From assembly GCF_014673495.1 (NCBI RefSeq), contig NZ_CP051006.1, positions 6,936,001 to 7,000,000 of the forward strand: a stretch of DNA of 64,000 bases, written 5' to 3'. Positions within the stretch are counted from its first letter, which is position 1; each line of letters opens with the position of its first letter. Below, one piece after another: positions 52,771-62,074 of the stretch. This DNA comes from Streptomyces griseofuscus. GTDB taxonomy: Bacteria > Actinomycetota > Actinomycetes > Streptomycetales > Streptomycetaceae. Position numbers and translations under genes: made by a program. The notes under the pieces were generated by a model. That model was not told the origin of the DNA. It saw only the letters and a program-made list of their open reading frames with translations, and did no database searches.

Positions 52771-54417
52771 TCACCACTGAGGCTCGGCGGCGGCCGCCCG
52801 TACCGGGGTCACCGCCCCGCCACCCCGCCGTACCTCATGTCCGGTCAGGCCCGCGCGGCCGAGTACCCAGCTCGCCCCGCCGAGCGCCTTGGCCGCCTGC
52901 TTCAGCGGGGCGAGCTGGGCGGCGGCCTGACGGTGGTCGTGCACGCTGCCCGGCCCGCACACCACGGTCGCCAGCGACAGCGTGACCGGCCGCCCACCCG
53001 CCGACCAGGGGGCGTCCAGCACCGCCGCGGCCAGCGGGCCGAGCGTCTCCTCGTCGGCCAGCACCAGGAAGTCGTCCCCGCCGATGTGCCCCACCCGCCC
53101 CTGCCCGGCGATCGCCTGTGTCAGCACCCGCCCCACCGAGCGGATCAGCTCGTCGCCCGCGGCGAAACCGGCACCGTCGTTCACCTTCTTGAAGTGGTCG
53201 ATGTCCAGCCAGCTCAGCGCGAACGGCCGCCCGTCCGCGATCCGCCGGTCCACCTCACCGGTGATCGCGTCCGAACCCGGCAACCGGGTCAGCGGATTGA
53301 GCCCGGCCGCCTCCTCCACCCGGCTCTCGGCCAGCGCCCGCACCAGGTCCGCGAGCCGTACGACACCCACGCACCGCCCGTGCGCGTCCAGCACCGCCAC
53401 ATCGTCGCTGGTCCGGTCCCGGCCGCCGATCGCCACCACGTCCAGCACCTCCCAGGCGGTGGCGTCCATCCCGACCGTGCGCGGTGCGTCCCCGAGCCGC
53501 GCGGCGGGACGGTCGGCGTACAGGGCGTGCCCGTAGCGGCCGGACATCGACAGCAGGAAGCGCGAGCGGTGCACCGACCGCACGGGTCTGCCCGCCTGGT
53601 CCACCAGCAGCACCCCGGAGACGTCCGGCGAACCGGTCAGCAGGGCCCGCACCTGCCCGGCCGAGGCCGTCACCGGCAGCACGGCGGCCGGGCGCACGAA
53701 CTCCCGTACCGACGGCCCGGTCCTGGGCACGACCGGGGCGGCGGGGGAGAAGGACGGCACATAGACGTCCGCCACCGGGATCCGGGCGGGCGGCGCGAAC
53801 AGCTCGCCCTGAGCCAGCTGCGCCCCCGCCGACACCGCCGCCGCGTACTGCCCCTCGGTCTCCACCCCCTCCACGGCGACCAGGGCGTCCAGCTCCTCGC
53901 ACAGGGTCCGCATCGCCCGTACCGCGGCGGGCCTGGCCAGCAGCGAGGCGTCCAGCTTGACCAGATCGGGGGAGAGGTCGGTGAGCAGCCGCAGCGGCAC
54001 ATCGCCGTCCCCGACCCCGTCCGCGCTGATCCGGAACCCCTGCTCCCGCAGCGCGGCCACCGCCTCCAGCAGCGCCCGGTGCGGCACATGCGTGTACGGC
54101 GGTACGACGTCCAGCGTCACCTCCCAGGGCCCCCGCCCCTCCGCCCGCACCGCGTCATGCAGCGGGGTGAGACCCCCGAGGTCGGCGAGGGTGCCCGCGA
54201 ACACGTTCACATGCAGCGGCAGCAGCCGCTCCCTGCGCATGGCCGAGCGCAGCGCCAACACGACCAGCGCGCCGTCCAGTTCCGGGTCACGGCGGGCCTC
54301 GGCCAGGATGTCGCCGGTCTCCGGGCGGGCGAACGCCTCCAGCGCGGCGACCGCGCCCGTCCTCAGGTTCACCAGCGGCTGGAAGGCGAAGCGGAGAGAG
54401 TCCGTCCAGGAGTGCAC
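52771..54417 (-). CDS. degenerate EAL-CBS-GGDEF protein
   Basis: A 548-residue protein with three parts. Residues about 1-240 are EAL-like, but the EAL motif reads EAF (ALEAFARPE) and the catalytic DDFG loop reads DGVG (SADGVGDGDVP), so phosphodiesterase activity is unlikely. A CBS pair fills about 250-375 (RALLTGSPDVSGVLLVDQAGRPV, DDVAVLDAHGRCVGVVRLADLV). A GGDEF domain lies at about 385-510 with LSWLDIDHFKKVND and the signature GGDDF in place of GGDEF. It is cytoplasmic. It could bind c-di-GMP or an adenine nucleotide rather than make or break it. Start at GTG 54417. Convergent with cvnD. Confidence 0.88.
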   Translation of the reverse strand: MHSWTDSLRFAFQPLVNLRTGAVAALEAFARPETGDILAEARRDPELDGALVVLALRSAMRRERLLPLHVNVFAGTLADLGGLTPLHDAVRAEGRGPWEVTLDVVPPYTHVPHRALLEAVAALREQGFRISADGVGDGDVPLRLLTDLSPDLVKLDASLLARPAAVRAMRTLCEELDALVAVEGVETEGQYAAAVSAGAQLAQGELFAPPARIPVADVYVPSFSPAAPVVPRTGPSVREFVRPAAVLPVTASAGQVRALLTGSPDVSGVLLVDQAGRPVRSVHRSRFLLSMSGRYGHALYADRPAARLGDAPRTVGMDATAWEVLDVVAIGGRDRTSDDVAVLDAHGRCVGVVRLADLVRALAESRVEEAAGLNPLTRLPGSDAITGEVDRRIADGRPFALSWLDIDHFKKVNDGAGFAAGDELIRSVGRVLTQAIAGQGRVGHIGGDDFLVLADEETLGPLAAAVLDAPWSAGGRPVTLSLATVVCGPGSVHDHRQAAAQLAPLKQAAKALGGASWVLGRAGLTGHEVRRGGGAVTPVRAAAAEPQW

Positions 54418-54555
54418 GGCAGCATGATGGCGCCGCGCGTGGGCACCCAGGGTCAGTTCATGAGACGTTCACACAGGATTCCGGGACGATCGCACAGCGT
54501 GACAATCGACCTGTATGCCCAATGAACGCCCCTTGGACGCCCCACTGGCCGCCCC

Positions 54556-55746
54556 TCACCGCACCGCCACCACCGACGAACCATGCCCGAACAGCCCCTG
54601 ATTGGCGGTGACGCCCACTCGCGCACCCTCGATCTGCCGCTCGCCCGCCGCGCCCCGCAACTGCCAGGTCAGCTCGCAGACCTGGGCGATGGCCTGGGCC
54701 GGGACGGCCTCACCGAAGGAGGCGAGCCCGCCGCTGGCGTTGACCGGTGTCCGGCCGCCCGGTGCCGTCACGCCCTCCCGCAGCAGCTTCGCCCCCTCGC
54801 CCGCGCCGCACAGCCCCAGATCCTCGTACCACTGCAACTCCAGCGCGGTGGACAGGTCGTACACCTCGGCCAGATCCAGGTCCCCGGGGCCGAGGCCGGC
54901 CTCCTCGTAGGCGGCGCGGGCGATGGAGGCGCGGAAGGTCTCCTCCGGAGGCCGCGCCGCGACCGCCGGGTCGGTGGCGATGTCCGGCAGGTCGAGCACC
55001 GGGTTCGGGAAGCGGGGCGTCACCGTGGAGACCGCGCGGATCCGCACCGGCCGCGCGGCGCCGTGCCGGCGGGCGAACTCCATGGAGGACAGCACCAGGG
55101 CGGCGCCGCCGTCGGAGGTGGCGCAGATGTCCAGCAGCCGCAGCGGATCGGCGACCACCGCGGAGGCGGCGACCTCCTCGGCGGTGACCCGCTTGCGGTA
55201 GCGGGCGTACGGATTCAGCGCCCCCATCGCGGCGTTCTTCACCTTGACCAGCGCGAAGTCCTCCGGTGTGTCGCCGTGCACCGCCATCCGCCGGCGCGCG
55301 TACAGCCCGAAGTACGCCGGGTTGGTGGCGCCCAGCAGCCGGAAGCGGAGCCAGTCGGGGTCGTCGGGCCGGTCGCCGCCCGCCGGCCGGAAGAAGCCCT
55401 TGGGCGCCGCGTCCGCGCCCACCACGAGCACCACGTCGGCGAGGCGGGCGAGGATCTGCGCCCGCGCCGCGGCGATCGCCTGCGCCCCCGACGCGCAGGC
55501 CGCGTACACACTGGTGACCCGGGCGCCCTGCCAGCCCAGCGCCCTGGCGTACGACGCCCCCGCCACGAACCCCGGGTAGCCGCCCCGCACCGTGTCCGCG
55601 CCGACGACGGAGCCCACGTCCCGCCAGTCGACACCGGCGTCCGCGAGTGCCGCGCGGGCCGCCGCCGCGCCGTACTCCACGAAGCCGCGCCCCCACTTGC
55701 CCCAGGGGTGCATGCCCGCGCCGAGCACGGCGACGTCTCCCGTCAT
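54556..55746 (-). CDS. thiolase-like (SCP2-type lipid-transfer) protein
   Basis: A 396-residue protein of the thiolase superfamily, close to the SCP2/acetyl-CoA acetyltransferase-like group. The active Cys lies in VTSVYAACASGAQAIAAARAQIL; PVNASGGLASFGEAVPAQAIAQVCELTWQLRG supplies the expected HGG/asparagine region in modified form. ATSDGGAALVLSS and NQGLFGHGSSVV are the other family marks. The partner is the DUF35 gene, whose stop overlaps this ATG (ATGA). Such pairs act in steroid side-chain or acyl-CoA degradation, or form a complex in which DUF35 is needed for activity. Confidence 0.88.
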   Translation of the reverse strand: MTGDVAVLGAGMHPWGKWGRGFVEYGAAAARAALADAGVDWRDVGSVVGADTVRGGYPGFVAGASYARALGWQGARVTSVYAACASGAQAIAAARAQILARLADVVLVVGADAAPKGFFRPAGGDRPDDPDWLRFRLLGATNPAYFGLYARRRMAVHGDTPEDFALVKVKNAAMGALNPYARYRKRVTAEEVAASAVVADPLRLLDICATSDGGAALVLSSMEFARRHGAARPVRIRAVSTVTPRFPNPVLDLPDIATDPAVAARPPEETFRASIARAAYEEAGLGPGDLDLAEVYDLSTALELQWYEDLGLCGAGEGAKLLREGVTAPGGRTPVNASGGLASFGEAVPAQAIAQVCELTWQLRGAAGERQIEGARVGVTANQGLFGHGSSVVAVR

Positions 55747-56207
55747 GACATCGCCCCCGTCGGCCGCCAGTTCCACGTCGCCGTCGTCTCCGTCTCGCCG
55801 ACGCCGTGGAGCACGCCTTCGACGGCCTCCGCCTCCATCCCCACCGCGAGATCGGCGACGGTGATCCCGGGGGCCGCCTGTCCCAGCACCACGATCCGCT
55901 CGGCCGCCAGCTCCACCGCGATCAACGCGTACGGCTCCCAGGGGAGTTCGGCATCGCTCACATAGGGGGACGGCGGGCGGTACCGGGTGTCGGTGTACGA
56001 CCAGACGCGTCCCGTCCGGGACAGCGGGGTCTCCTCCAGGGTGCCGCCCGCGCAGTGCGGATTGCGGCAGTGGACGTCCTCGCGCGGGAAGAAGACCGAG
56101 GCGCAGGACGCGCAGCGGGTGCCGAGGAGACGGAAACCGTCGCCCTCGCCGGTGAACCAGCCGGTGATCACGGGTGTCCTGGTGTGCGGCAAAACCCCTC
56201 CCGTCAC
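55743..56207 (-). CDS. Zn-ribbon/OB-fold (DUF35) partner of the thiolase
   Basis: A 154-residue protein of the DUF35 family: rubredoxin-like zinc ribbon GTRCASCASVFFPREDVHCRNPHC, then the OB-fold (GRVWSYTDTRYRPPSPYVSDAELPWEPYALIAVELAAERIVVLGQAAPG). DUF35 proteins couple to thiolase-like enzymes and allow assembly of the active complex. It is the first of two translationally coupled genes with the thiolase-like gene. The ATG at 56207 has GGGAGGGG 4 bases upstream. Confidence 0.9.
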   Translation of the reverse strand: MTGGVLPHTRTPVITGWFTGEGDGFRLLGTRCASCASVFFPREDVHCRNPHCAGGTLEETPLSRTGRVWSYTDTRYRPPSPYVSDAELPWEPYALIAVELAAERIVVLGQAAPGITVADLAVGMEAEAVEGVLHGVGETETTATWNWRPTGAMS

Positions 56208-56336
56208 AGCGGATCCGGTATATCTGACGACACGTCAGGAGTCTGGCACGTCCGACGGGAAATGGGCAGAGCGTGTCCGTACCGGACAACACCACTTACG
56301 GAAGACGTCGTTCCCGTGATCGGATACAGTCCGCGC

Positions 56337-56873
56337 GTGTCCGAGAATCAGCAACCCATCGCCAACTCCGCACCGGGATCGCACTGTTCCGCCTGCGGGG
56401 TGCCCTATGGAGAGGGCGTCACCGGCTGGCCGCGCACCTGCCCGTCCTGCGGCACGGTCGCCTACCGCAACCCGCTGCCCGTGGCGATCGCGCTCCAGCC
56501 CGTGTACGACACCGAGGGCACCGCCCTGGTCGTCATCACCCGCACCATCGCCCCCGCCCGCGGCGGCACGGCCCTGCCCGGCGGCTACGTGGACGACCGC
56601 GAGGACTGGAAGCAGGCCGTCGTCCGCGAACTCAAGGAGGAGACCGGCATCGACGCCGCCGCCCGCGACGTCCGCCTCGTCGACGCCATGAGCTCCCCCG
56701 ACGGGCATCTCCTCCTGTTCGGCCTCCTCCCCGAACGCCCCGCCGACGTCCTCCCGCCGCCCGCCCCCACCCCCGAGACGGAGGGCTGGCACCTCCTGCG
56801 CCGTCCCGAGGACCTCGCCTTCCCCCTCCACAGCGTCGCGGTCCGAGCATTCTTCGAGGGCCGCTACATCTGA
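56337..56873 (+). CDS. Nudix hydrolase with a Zn ribbon
   Basis: A 178-residue protein. The N-terminal Zn ribbon is HCSACGVPYGEGVTGWPRTCPSCGTVAYRNPLP, typical of the NudC-like group. The Nudix box is GGYVDDREDWKQAVVRELKEETGI, an exact GX5EX7REUXEEXGU. Substrates are nucleoside diphosphates linked to X; the particular one is unknown. The start is either GTG at 56337 (6 bases after TACAGT, a -10-like box, suggesting a leaderless message) or GTG at 56316 in frame. Divergent from the DUF35 gene. Confidence 0.88.
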   Translation: MSENQQPIANSAPGSHCSACGVPYGEGVTGWPRTCPSCGTVAYRNPLPVAIALQPVYDTEGTALVVITRTIAPARGGTALPGGYVDDREDWKQAVVRELKEETGIDAAARDVRLVDAMSSPDGHLLLFGLLPERPADVLPPPAPTPETEGWHLLRRPEDLAFPLHSVAVRAFFEGRYI

Positions 56874-57103
56874 CCCCCGCCCGGCTGCTCAGTGGCAACG
56901 CCCCTTACCGCAAAGGGGCGTTGGCCATACCGTGAGGCTTCGTGGGAAGACATTGGACGTCACCCTGGCCGCGGTCGGGGCCGTTCTGCCGGCAGCCGGG
57001 GAGTACGAGGAGGGAGTACGGACCCACGGTTCGGCGGCCCCGTCGTGTGCCGCGTCCCGACCCGCGGCGGAAGTCCTCGTCGACGAGTGGACGAAGCAGG
57101 GAG

Positions 57104-57319
57104 CTGCATACGGATGACGCGCAGCGGCTCCTCAAGGCGCGGGCGGTGGCCGACGCCGTCCTCCAGAACCCCCACTGCTTCACCCCCGAGGTCGACGCCC
57201 GGGCACAGGCCGCCGCACAGCAGCTCGGCCAGAGCGGCATCACGGACGATGTGCGGCTCGCCGCGGGCGAGTTCGTCTGCGAGGCGCTCGGCAGATCACC
57301 GTACGACCGCCAGGCGTGA
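57104..57319 (+). CDS. small conserved hypothetical protein
   Basis: A 71-residue protein reading (L/M)HTDDAQRLLKARAVADAVLQNPHCFTPEVDARAQAAAQQLGQSGITDDVRLAAGEFVCEALGRSPYDRQA, all-helical and with good codon use over its whole length. The start is odd: the natural N-terminus is at a CTG (57104), while the nearest in-frame GTG (57047) would add 19 residues in poor codon use, and an ATG at 57114 is in another frame. A short frame ending at 57117 also overlaps here. Function unknown. It may use a non-standard start or carry a frameshift in its 5' end. Confidence 0.6.
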   Translation: MHTDDAQRLLKARAVADAVLQNPHCFTPEVDARAQAAAQQLGQSGITDDVRLAAGEFVCEALGRSPYDRQA

Positions 57320-57360
57320 GCGCCCCCACCGGCGATGCGGACCCGCGAGCCGAGCCCGGC

Positions 57361-59709
57361 TCACCGAAGTCCCCGTACCCGCACCGGCCACTCCGGCTCG
57401 CTCACCCCGTCCTCGCCCTCCCGGGTGACCGCCACTCTCCCGCCCTGGCGGCGGGACACATAGCGTTCCATCTCCGGTACGTCCCAGCCGTCGCCCGCGT
57501 CCCGTATCACCAGGCCGCCGCCGGTCCGGCCGGGCGCCGGGGCCCAGGTCTCCAGTTCCAGGCCGGTGTCGCCGCGCACCGGCAGCACCGCGCCCGCCCG
57601 TGCGAACACCGGTATCCGGGAAAGCGGCGCGTCCACCAGGACCTGGCCGGGGCCCTCGTAGGCCCGTTCCGTCGTGGTCTCGTACCAGCGCCCCCGCGGC
57701 AGCCGCACCACGCGCCGGTCCGCGCCCGCCTCCAGCACCGGCGCCACCAGCAGACTGTCGCCCAGCAGAAACGTGTCCTCGCAGTCGCGCAGGGCCCGGT
57801 CCTCCGGTGCGTTCCACCACACCGGCCGCACATAGGGCCCGCCGGTGCGCCGGGCCAGATGGGAGAGCGTCACGAAGTACGGCAGCAGCCGCCGGCGTTC
57901 GAGCAGTGCCGCCCGCGCGTGCTCCAGCACCTCCGACCCGAACTCCCACGGCTCACGCCGCCCGGCCCGGGTACTCGCGTGCGTGCGGAACAGCGGGAGA
58001 TACGCGCCGAGTTGGAACCACCGCAGATACAACTCCGGTGACGGACTGCCGTCGAAGCCACCGACATCCGGGCCCGAGTACGGCACCCCGCACAGCCCGA
58101 GCCCCAGCACCAGCGACAGCGAGGCCCGCAACCCGGGCCAGCCCGTCGCCACATCGCCCGACCATGTGCCGCCGTACCGCTGCATCCCCGCCCAGCCCGA
58201 CCGCGTGAACAGGAACGGCCGCTCCTGGGGCGCCAGTTCGCGCAGCCCCTCGTACCCCGCGCGCGCCATGCACAGCCCGTACACGTTGTGCGCCTCGCGA
58301 TGGTCCCCGCCGCGCCCCTCCAGCGCGTGCCTGGCCGAGCGCGGCAGCGTCGGCTCGCCGAAGGCGTTGAAGGACACCGGCTCGTTCATGTCATGCCAGA
58401 ACCCGGCGAACCCCTGCTCAAGACGCTCCTCGTACAGTCCGCCCCACCACTGACGCACCCGCGGATGCGTGAAGTCCGGGTACACCGACTCGCCGGCCCA
58501 CACCACCCCCCGCACCGGCCGCCCCGAGGCATCCCGCACGAACGCGTCCACCGCCATGCCGCCGTCGTACACCGGGTCCCCCGGCGCCGCCTTCACCGCC
58601 GGATCCACGACCGAGACCAGCCGGATCCCGTCCCGCCGCAGCTCCTCCGCGAGCACCGGCAGCTTCGGGAACCGCTCCCGGTCCACGGTGAAGACCCGGT
58701 GGTCGTCGTAGTGGTCGATGTCCAGATGAACGGCGTCCAGCGGCAGCCCGCGCTCCTGATAGCCCGCGACGATCCGGCGCACCTCCTGCTCGCTGCCGAA
58801 CCCCCACCGCGCGTGCTGATGACCGAGCGCCCAGGCCGGCGGCAGCGCGGGCGCCCCCGTCAGCGAGGCCCAGGTGAGCAGCACCCGCGCCGGCGGCCCC
58901 ACCATCACCCAGCAGCGCAGCGGCCCGCCGTCCATCCGCAGCTCGCAGCGCCCCGCCCGGTCGTGCCCGGAGCCCGCGCCCTCCTCGCCCTCGCGCAGCA
59001 CCACCGTGCCGTCCCACGTGGTGTCGTAGAACATCAGATGCGTCCCCGCGTCCGCCACCACCAGCTGCACCGGCATGGTCAGATACAGCGGATCGTCACC
59101 CGGTGCGAACGAACCGCCGGGATCGGTGTTCCACAGCCGGTACGACCCGTCCCGCAGCCGCGGCCCGGACGCGCGCCCGCCGAGCCCGAAGAACCGCGCG
59201 TCCGCCGCCACCTCCGCACGCTGCATCCACCGCCCGACGCCCCCCTCGACCGGCTCCCACCAGCGCGGCGGCAGCTCCCGGCGCAGCACCACACCACCCG
59301 GCGTGCACACCTCCACCGCGCCGTGCCGCGAGACGACGACCGTCACCCGCTCGGCCACCACCCGCCAGCCGCCGTCCTTGTCCGGCTCCAGGACCGCCCG
59401 CGGATCCGGCTCGGGCCCGCTCCCCGCCAACGCGTACGACGGCCCCGGCGTTGCCCCGTCCCAGCCCCAGAACACCGCGCCGTTCACCGCGACCATGATC
59501 CGCAGCTCCGACCGGCTGAACCGGATCACCCCACCGCCGGGCCCCGGTTCGGCACGCTCCACCTGCCCGGGCACCCGCGCCCGCTCCGGCCCCCGCCGGG
59601 GCAGCCCGGCGGCGTCGATCCGCCGTCTGCGCCACGCCGCCCGCACCCCCCTCGCAGCTCGTCCCGAACCGATCACACGCACCGAACGCACCAGGTCACG
59701 ACCGTCCAT
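57361..59709 (-). CDS. glycoside hydrolase family 31 (alpha-glucosidase-like)
   Basis: A 782-residue GH31 enzyme. The N-terminal beta-rich domain (about 30-260) is followed by the TIM barrel, with HQHARWGFGSEQEV, HLDIDHYDDHRVFTVDRERFP, the nucleophile Asp in GFWHDMNEPVSFN, and GPDVGGFDGSPSPELYLRWFQLGAYLPLFRTHAS, which covers the acid/base region. The C-terminal sandwich has FLLGDSLLVAPVLEAGADRR. It hydrolyses terminal alpha-glucosidic bonds; no signal peptide is seen, so it is probably cytoplasmic. The ATG at 59709 has AGGGTGA upstream; a GTG 3 codons earlier is the alternative. Confidence 0.93.
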   Translation of the reverse strand: MDGRDLVRSVRVIGSGRAARGVRAAWRRRRIDAAGLPRRGPERARVPGQVERAEPGPGGGVIRFSRSELRIMVAVNGAVFWGWDGATPGPSYALAGSGPEPDPRAVLEPDKDGGWRVVAERVTVVVSRHGAVEVCTPGGVVLRRELPPRWWEPVEGGVGRWMQRAEVAADARFFGLGGRASGPRLRDGSYRLWNTDPGGSFAPGDDPLYLTMPVQLVVADAGTHLMFYDTTWDGTVVLREGEEGAGSGHDRAGRCELRMDGGPLRCWVMVGPPARVLLTWASLTGAPALPPAWALGHQHARWGFGSEQEVRRIVAGYQERGLPLDAVHLDIDHYDDHRVFTVDRERFPKLPVLAEELRRDGIRLVSVVDPAVKAAPGDPVYDGGMAVDAFVRDASGRPVRGVVWAGESVYPDFTHPRVRQWWGGLYEERLEQGFAGFWHDMNEPVSFNAFGEPTLPRSARHALEGRGGDHREAHNVYGLCMARAGYEGLRELAPQERPFLFTRSGWAGMQRYGGTWSGDVATGWPGLRASLSLVLGLGLCGVPYSGPDVGGFDGSPSPELYLRWFQLGAYLPLFRTHASTRAGRREPWEFGSEVLEHARAALLERRRLLPYFVTLSHLARRTGGPYVRPVWWNAPEDRALRDCEDTFLLGDSLLVAPVLEAGADRRVVRLPRGRWYETTTERAYEGPGQVLVDAPLSRIPVFARAGAVLPVRGDTGLELETWAPAPGRTGGGLVIRDAGDGWDVPEMERYVSRRQGGRVAVTREGEDGVSEPEWPVRVRGLR

Positions 59710-59939
59710 GCTGCTCACCCTGCCACCGAGCGGCCCCCGCGCGCGTGCCGTTCAATTTCCGTTCACCTCTGCCCGACCCGCCGTTTCACCAGCCGGATGA
59801 GTTTCGCCAGCCGGATGATATGAAGCTCACCCTGGTGCGGAAGTCGATCACATGGCATCGTCCCTGTCAGCCGCGTCACGCGCACACCCAGCCGTGCGCG
59901 GACCGACGCACACGACGCGTACAGTCCGGGAGCCGCCCC

Positions 59940-61907
59940 ATGTCGACCGCGAACCCCCAGCCGCTCTGGCAGCCCGATCCCGCGCGGATCGCCCAGGCAC
60001 GCATCACCGCGTTCCAGGCGTGGGCCGCCGCCCATCACGGGGCTCCGGCCGACGGCGGCTACGCCGCACTGCACCGCTGGTCCGTCGACCATCTGGACGC
60101 CTTCTGGAAGGCCGTCACCGAGTGGTTCGACATTCGCTTCTCCACCCCGTACACCCAGGTCCTCGGCGCCCGCGCGATGCCCGGCGCCCAGTGGTTCCCC
60201 GGCGCCACCCTCAACTACGCCGAACACGCCCTGCGCGCGGCCGAGGACCGCCCCGACGAGCCCGCGCTGCTGTACGTGGACGAGACCCACGAGCCGCGCC
60301 CCGTCACCTGGGCCGAACTGCGCGGCCAGGTCGGCTCGCTCGCCGCCGAGCTGCGCGCCCTCGGCGTACGCCCCGGCGACCGCGTCAGCGGCTACCTGCC
60401 CAACATCCCGCAGGCCGTCGCCGCCCTCCTGGCCACCGCTTCCGTCGGCGCCGTATGGACCTCCTGCGCCCCCGACTTCGGCGCCCGCTCCGTCCTCGAC
60501 CGCTTCCAGCAGGTCGAACCCGTCGTCCTGTTCACCGTCGACGGCTACCGCTACGGCGGCAAGGAGCACGACCGCCGCGAGACCGTCGCCGAACTGCGCC
60601 GCGAACTGCCCACCCTGCGGGCCGTCGTGCACATCCCGCTGCTCGGCACCGAGGCACCCGAGGGCGCCCTCGAATGGTCCGCCGTGGCCTCCGGCGACAC
60701 CGCTCCCGTCTTCGAACAGGTCCCCTTCGACCACCCGCTGTGGGTGCTCTACTCCTCCGGTACGACCGGCCTGCCCAAGGCCATCGTCCAGTCCCAGGGC
60801 GGCATCCTGGTCGAACACCTCAAGCAGCTGGGCCTGCACTGCGACCTCGGCCCCGAGGACCGCTTCTTCTGGTACACCTCGACCGGCTGGATGATGTGGA
60901 ACTTCCTCGTCTCCGGCCTGCTCACGGGTACGACGATCGTCCTGTACGACGGCAGCCCCGGCTACCCCGACACCGGCGCCCAGTGGAAGGTCGCCGAACG
61001 CACCGGAGCCACCCTCTACGGCACCTCCGCCGCCTACGTCATGGCCTGCCGCAAGGCCGGCGTCCATCCGTCGCGCGACTACGACATCTCCGCCGTCAAG
61101 TGCGTCGCCACCACCGGCTCCCCGCTGCCGCCCGACGGCTTCCGCTGGCTGCACGACGAGGTCGGCGAGGACCTCTGGATCGCCTCCGTCAGCGGCGGCA
61201 CCGACGTCTGCTCCTGCTTCGCGGGCGGCGTGCCCACCCTGCCCGTGTACACCGGCGAACTCCAGGCCCCCGCCCTCGGCACCGACCTCCAGGCCTGGGA
61301 CCCCGCGGGCGAGCCCCTCGTGGACGAGGTGGGCGAACTCGTCGTCACCCAGCCCATGCCGTCCATGCCGATCCGCTTCTGGAACGACCCCGACGGCAGC
61401 CGGTACCACGACAGCTACTTCGACACCTACCCCGGCGTCTGGCGCCACGGCGACTGGATCACCCTCACCGGGCGCGGCACCGTGATCATCCACGGCCGCT
61501 CCGACTCCACCCTCAACCGGCAGGGCGTCCGCATGGGCTCCGCCGACATCTACGAGGTGGTCGAGCGCCTGCCCGAGATCAAGGAATCCCTGGTCATCGG
61601 CATCGAACAGCCCGACGGCGGCTACTGGATGCCGCTCTTCGTGCACCTCGCCCCGGGCGCCAGCCTGGACGACACGCTCCTCGACAAGGTCAAGCGGGCC
61701 ATCCGCGAACACCTCTCGCCGCGCCATGTCCCCGACGAGATCATCGAGGTGCCCGGCGTCCCGCACACCCTCACCGGCAAGCGCATCGAGGTCCCGGTCA
61801 AGCGCCTCCTCCAGGGCACCCCGCTGGAGAAGGCGGTCAACCCCGGCTCCATCGACGACCTCACGCTGCTCGCCTTCTACGAGGAACTGGCCCGCAAACG
61901 CGGCTGA
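59940..61907 (+). CDS. acetoacetate-CoA ligase
   Basis: A 655-residue AMP-forming acyl-CoA synthetase. The N-terminal adenylation segment YSSGTTGLPKAIVQSQGG, WYTSTGWMMWNFLVSGLLTG, SVSGGTDVCSCFAGG and GRSDSTLNRQGVRMGSADIYEVVERLPEIKE are diagnostic. The N-terminal region LWQPDPARIAQARITAFQ and the length match acetoacetate-CoA ligase (AACS) rather than acetate ligase. It activates acetoacetate to acetoacetyl-CoA. Start ATG 59940; GGAGCC lies 7-12 bases upstream. A terminator stem follows at 61928. Confidence 0.93.
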   Translation: MSTANPQPLWQPDPARIAQARITAFQAWAAAHHGAPADGGYAALHRWSVDHLDAFWKAVTEWFDIRFSTPYTQVLGARAMPGAQWFPGATLNYAEHALRAAEDRPDEPALLYVDETHEPRPVTWAELRGQVGSLAAELRALGVRPGDRVSGYLPNIPQAVAALLATASVGAVWTSCAPDFGARSVLDRFQQVEPVVLFTVDGYRYGGKEHDRRETVAELRRELPTLRAVVHIPLLGTEAPEGALEWSAVASGDTAPVFEQVPFDHPLWVLYSSGTTGLPKAIVQSQGGILVEHLKQLGLHCDLGPEDRFFWYTSTGWMMWNFLVSGLLTGTTIVLYDGSPGYPDTGAQWKVAERTGATLYGTSAAYVMACRKAGVHPSRDYDISAVKCVATTGSPLPPDGFRWLHDEVGEDLWIASVSGGTDVCSCFAGGVPTLPVYTGELQAPALGTDLQAWDPAGEPLVDEVGELVVTQPMPSMPIRFWNDPDGSRYHDSYFDTYPGVWRHGDWITLTGRGTVIIHGRSDSTLNRQGVRMGSADIYEVVERLPEIKESLVIGIEQPDGGYWMPLFVHLAPGASLDDTLLDKVKRAIREHLSPRHVPDEIIEVPGVPHTLTGKRIEVPVKRLLQGTPLEKAVNPGSIDDLTLLAFYEELARKRG

Positions 61908-61927
61908 CACCCGCCCCCGTGTGCGGA

Positions 61928-61968
61928 CGGCCCCGGCCCCACCGAGTGTGACGGTGAGCCCGGGGCCG
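61928..61968 (+). terminator. terminator hairpin after the AACS gene
   Basis: CGGCCCCGG (61928-61936) pairs with CCGGGGCCG (61960-61968). Inside, CACCG (61940-61944) pairs with CGGTG (61952-61956). The stem begins 21 bases after the ligase stop. Confidence 0.75.
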
Positions 61969-62074
61969 CCTCCTGCCCGGGAAAGCCGCAGGTCAGAGTG
62001 GTCGCACCGGGCATTGTCAGTGCCGAAGGTTACGGTGAGTGAGCATTGATCGACCGCGCACACATGGGGGAAAC

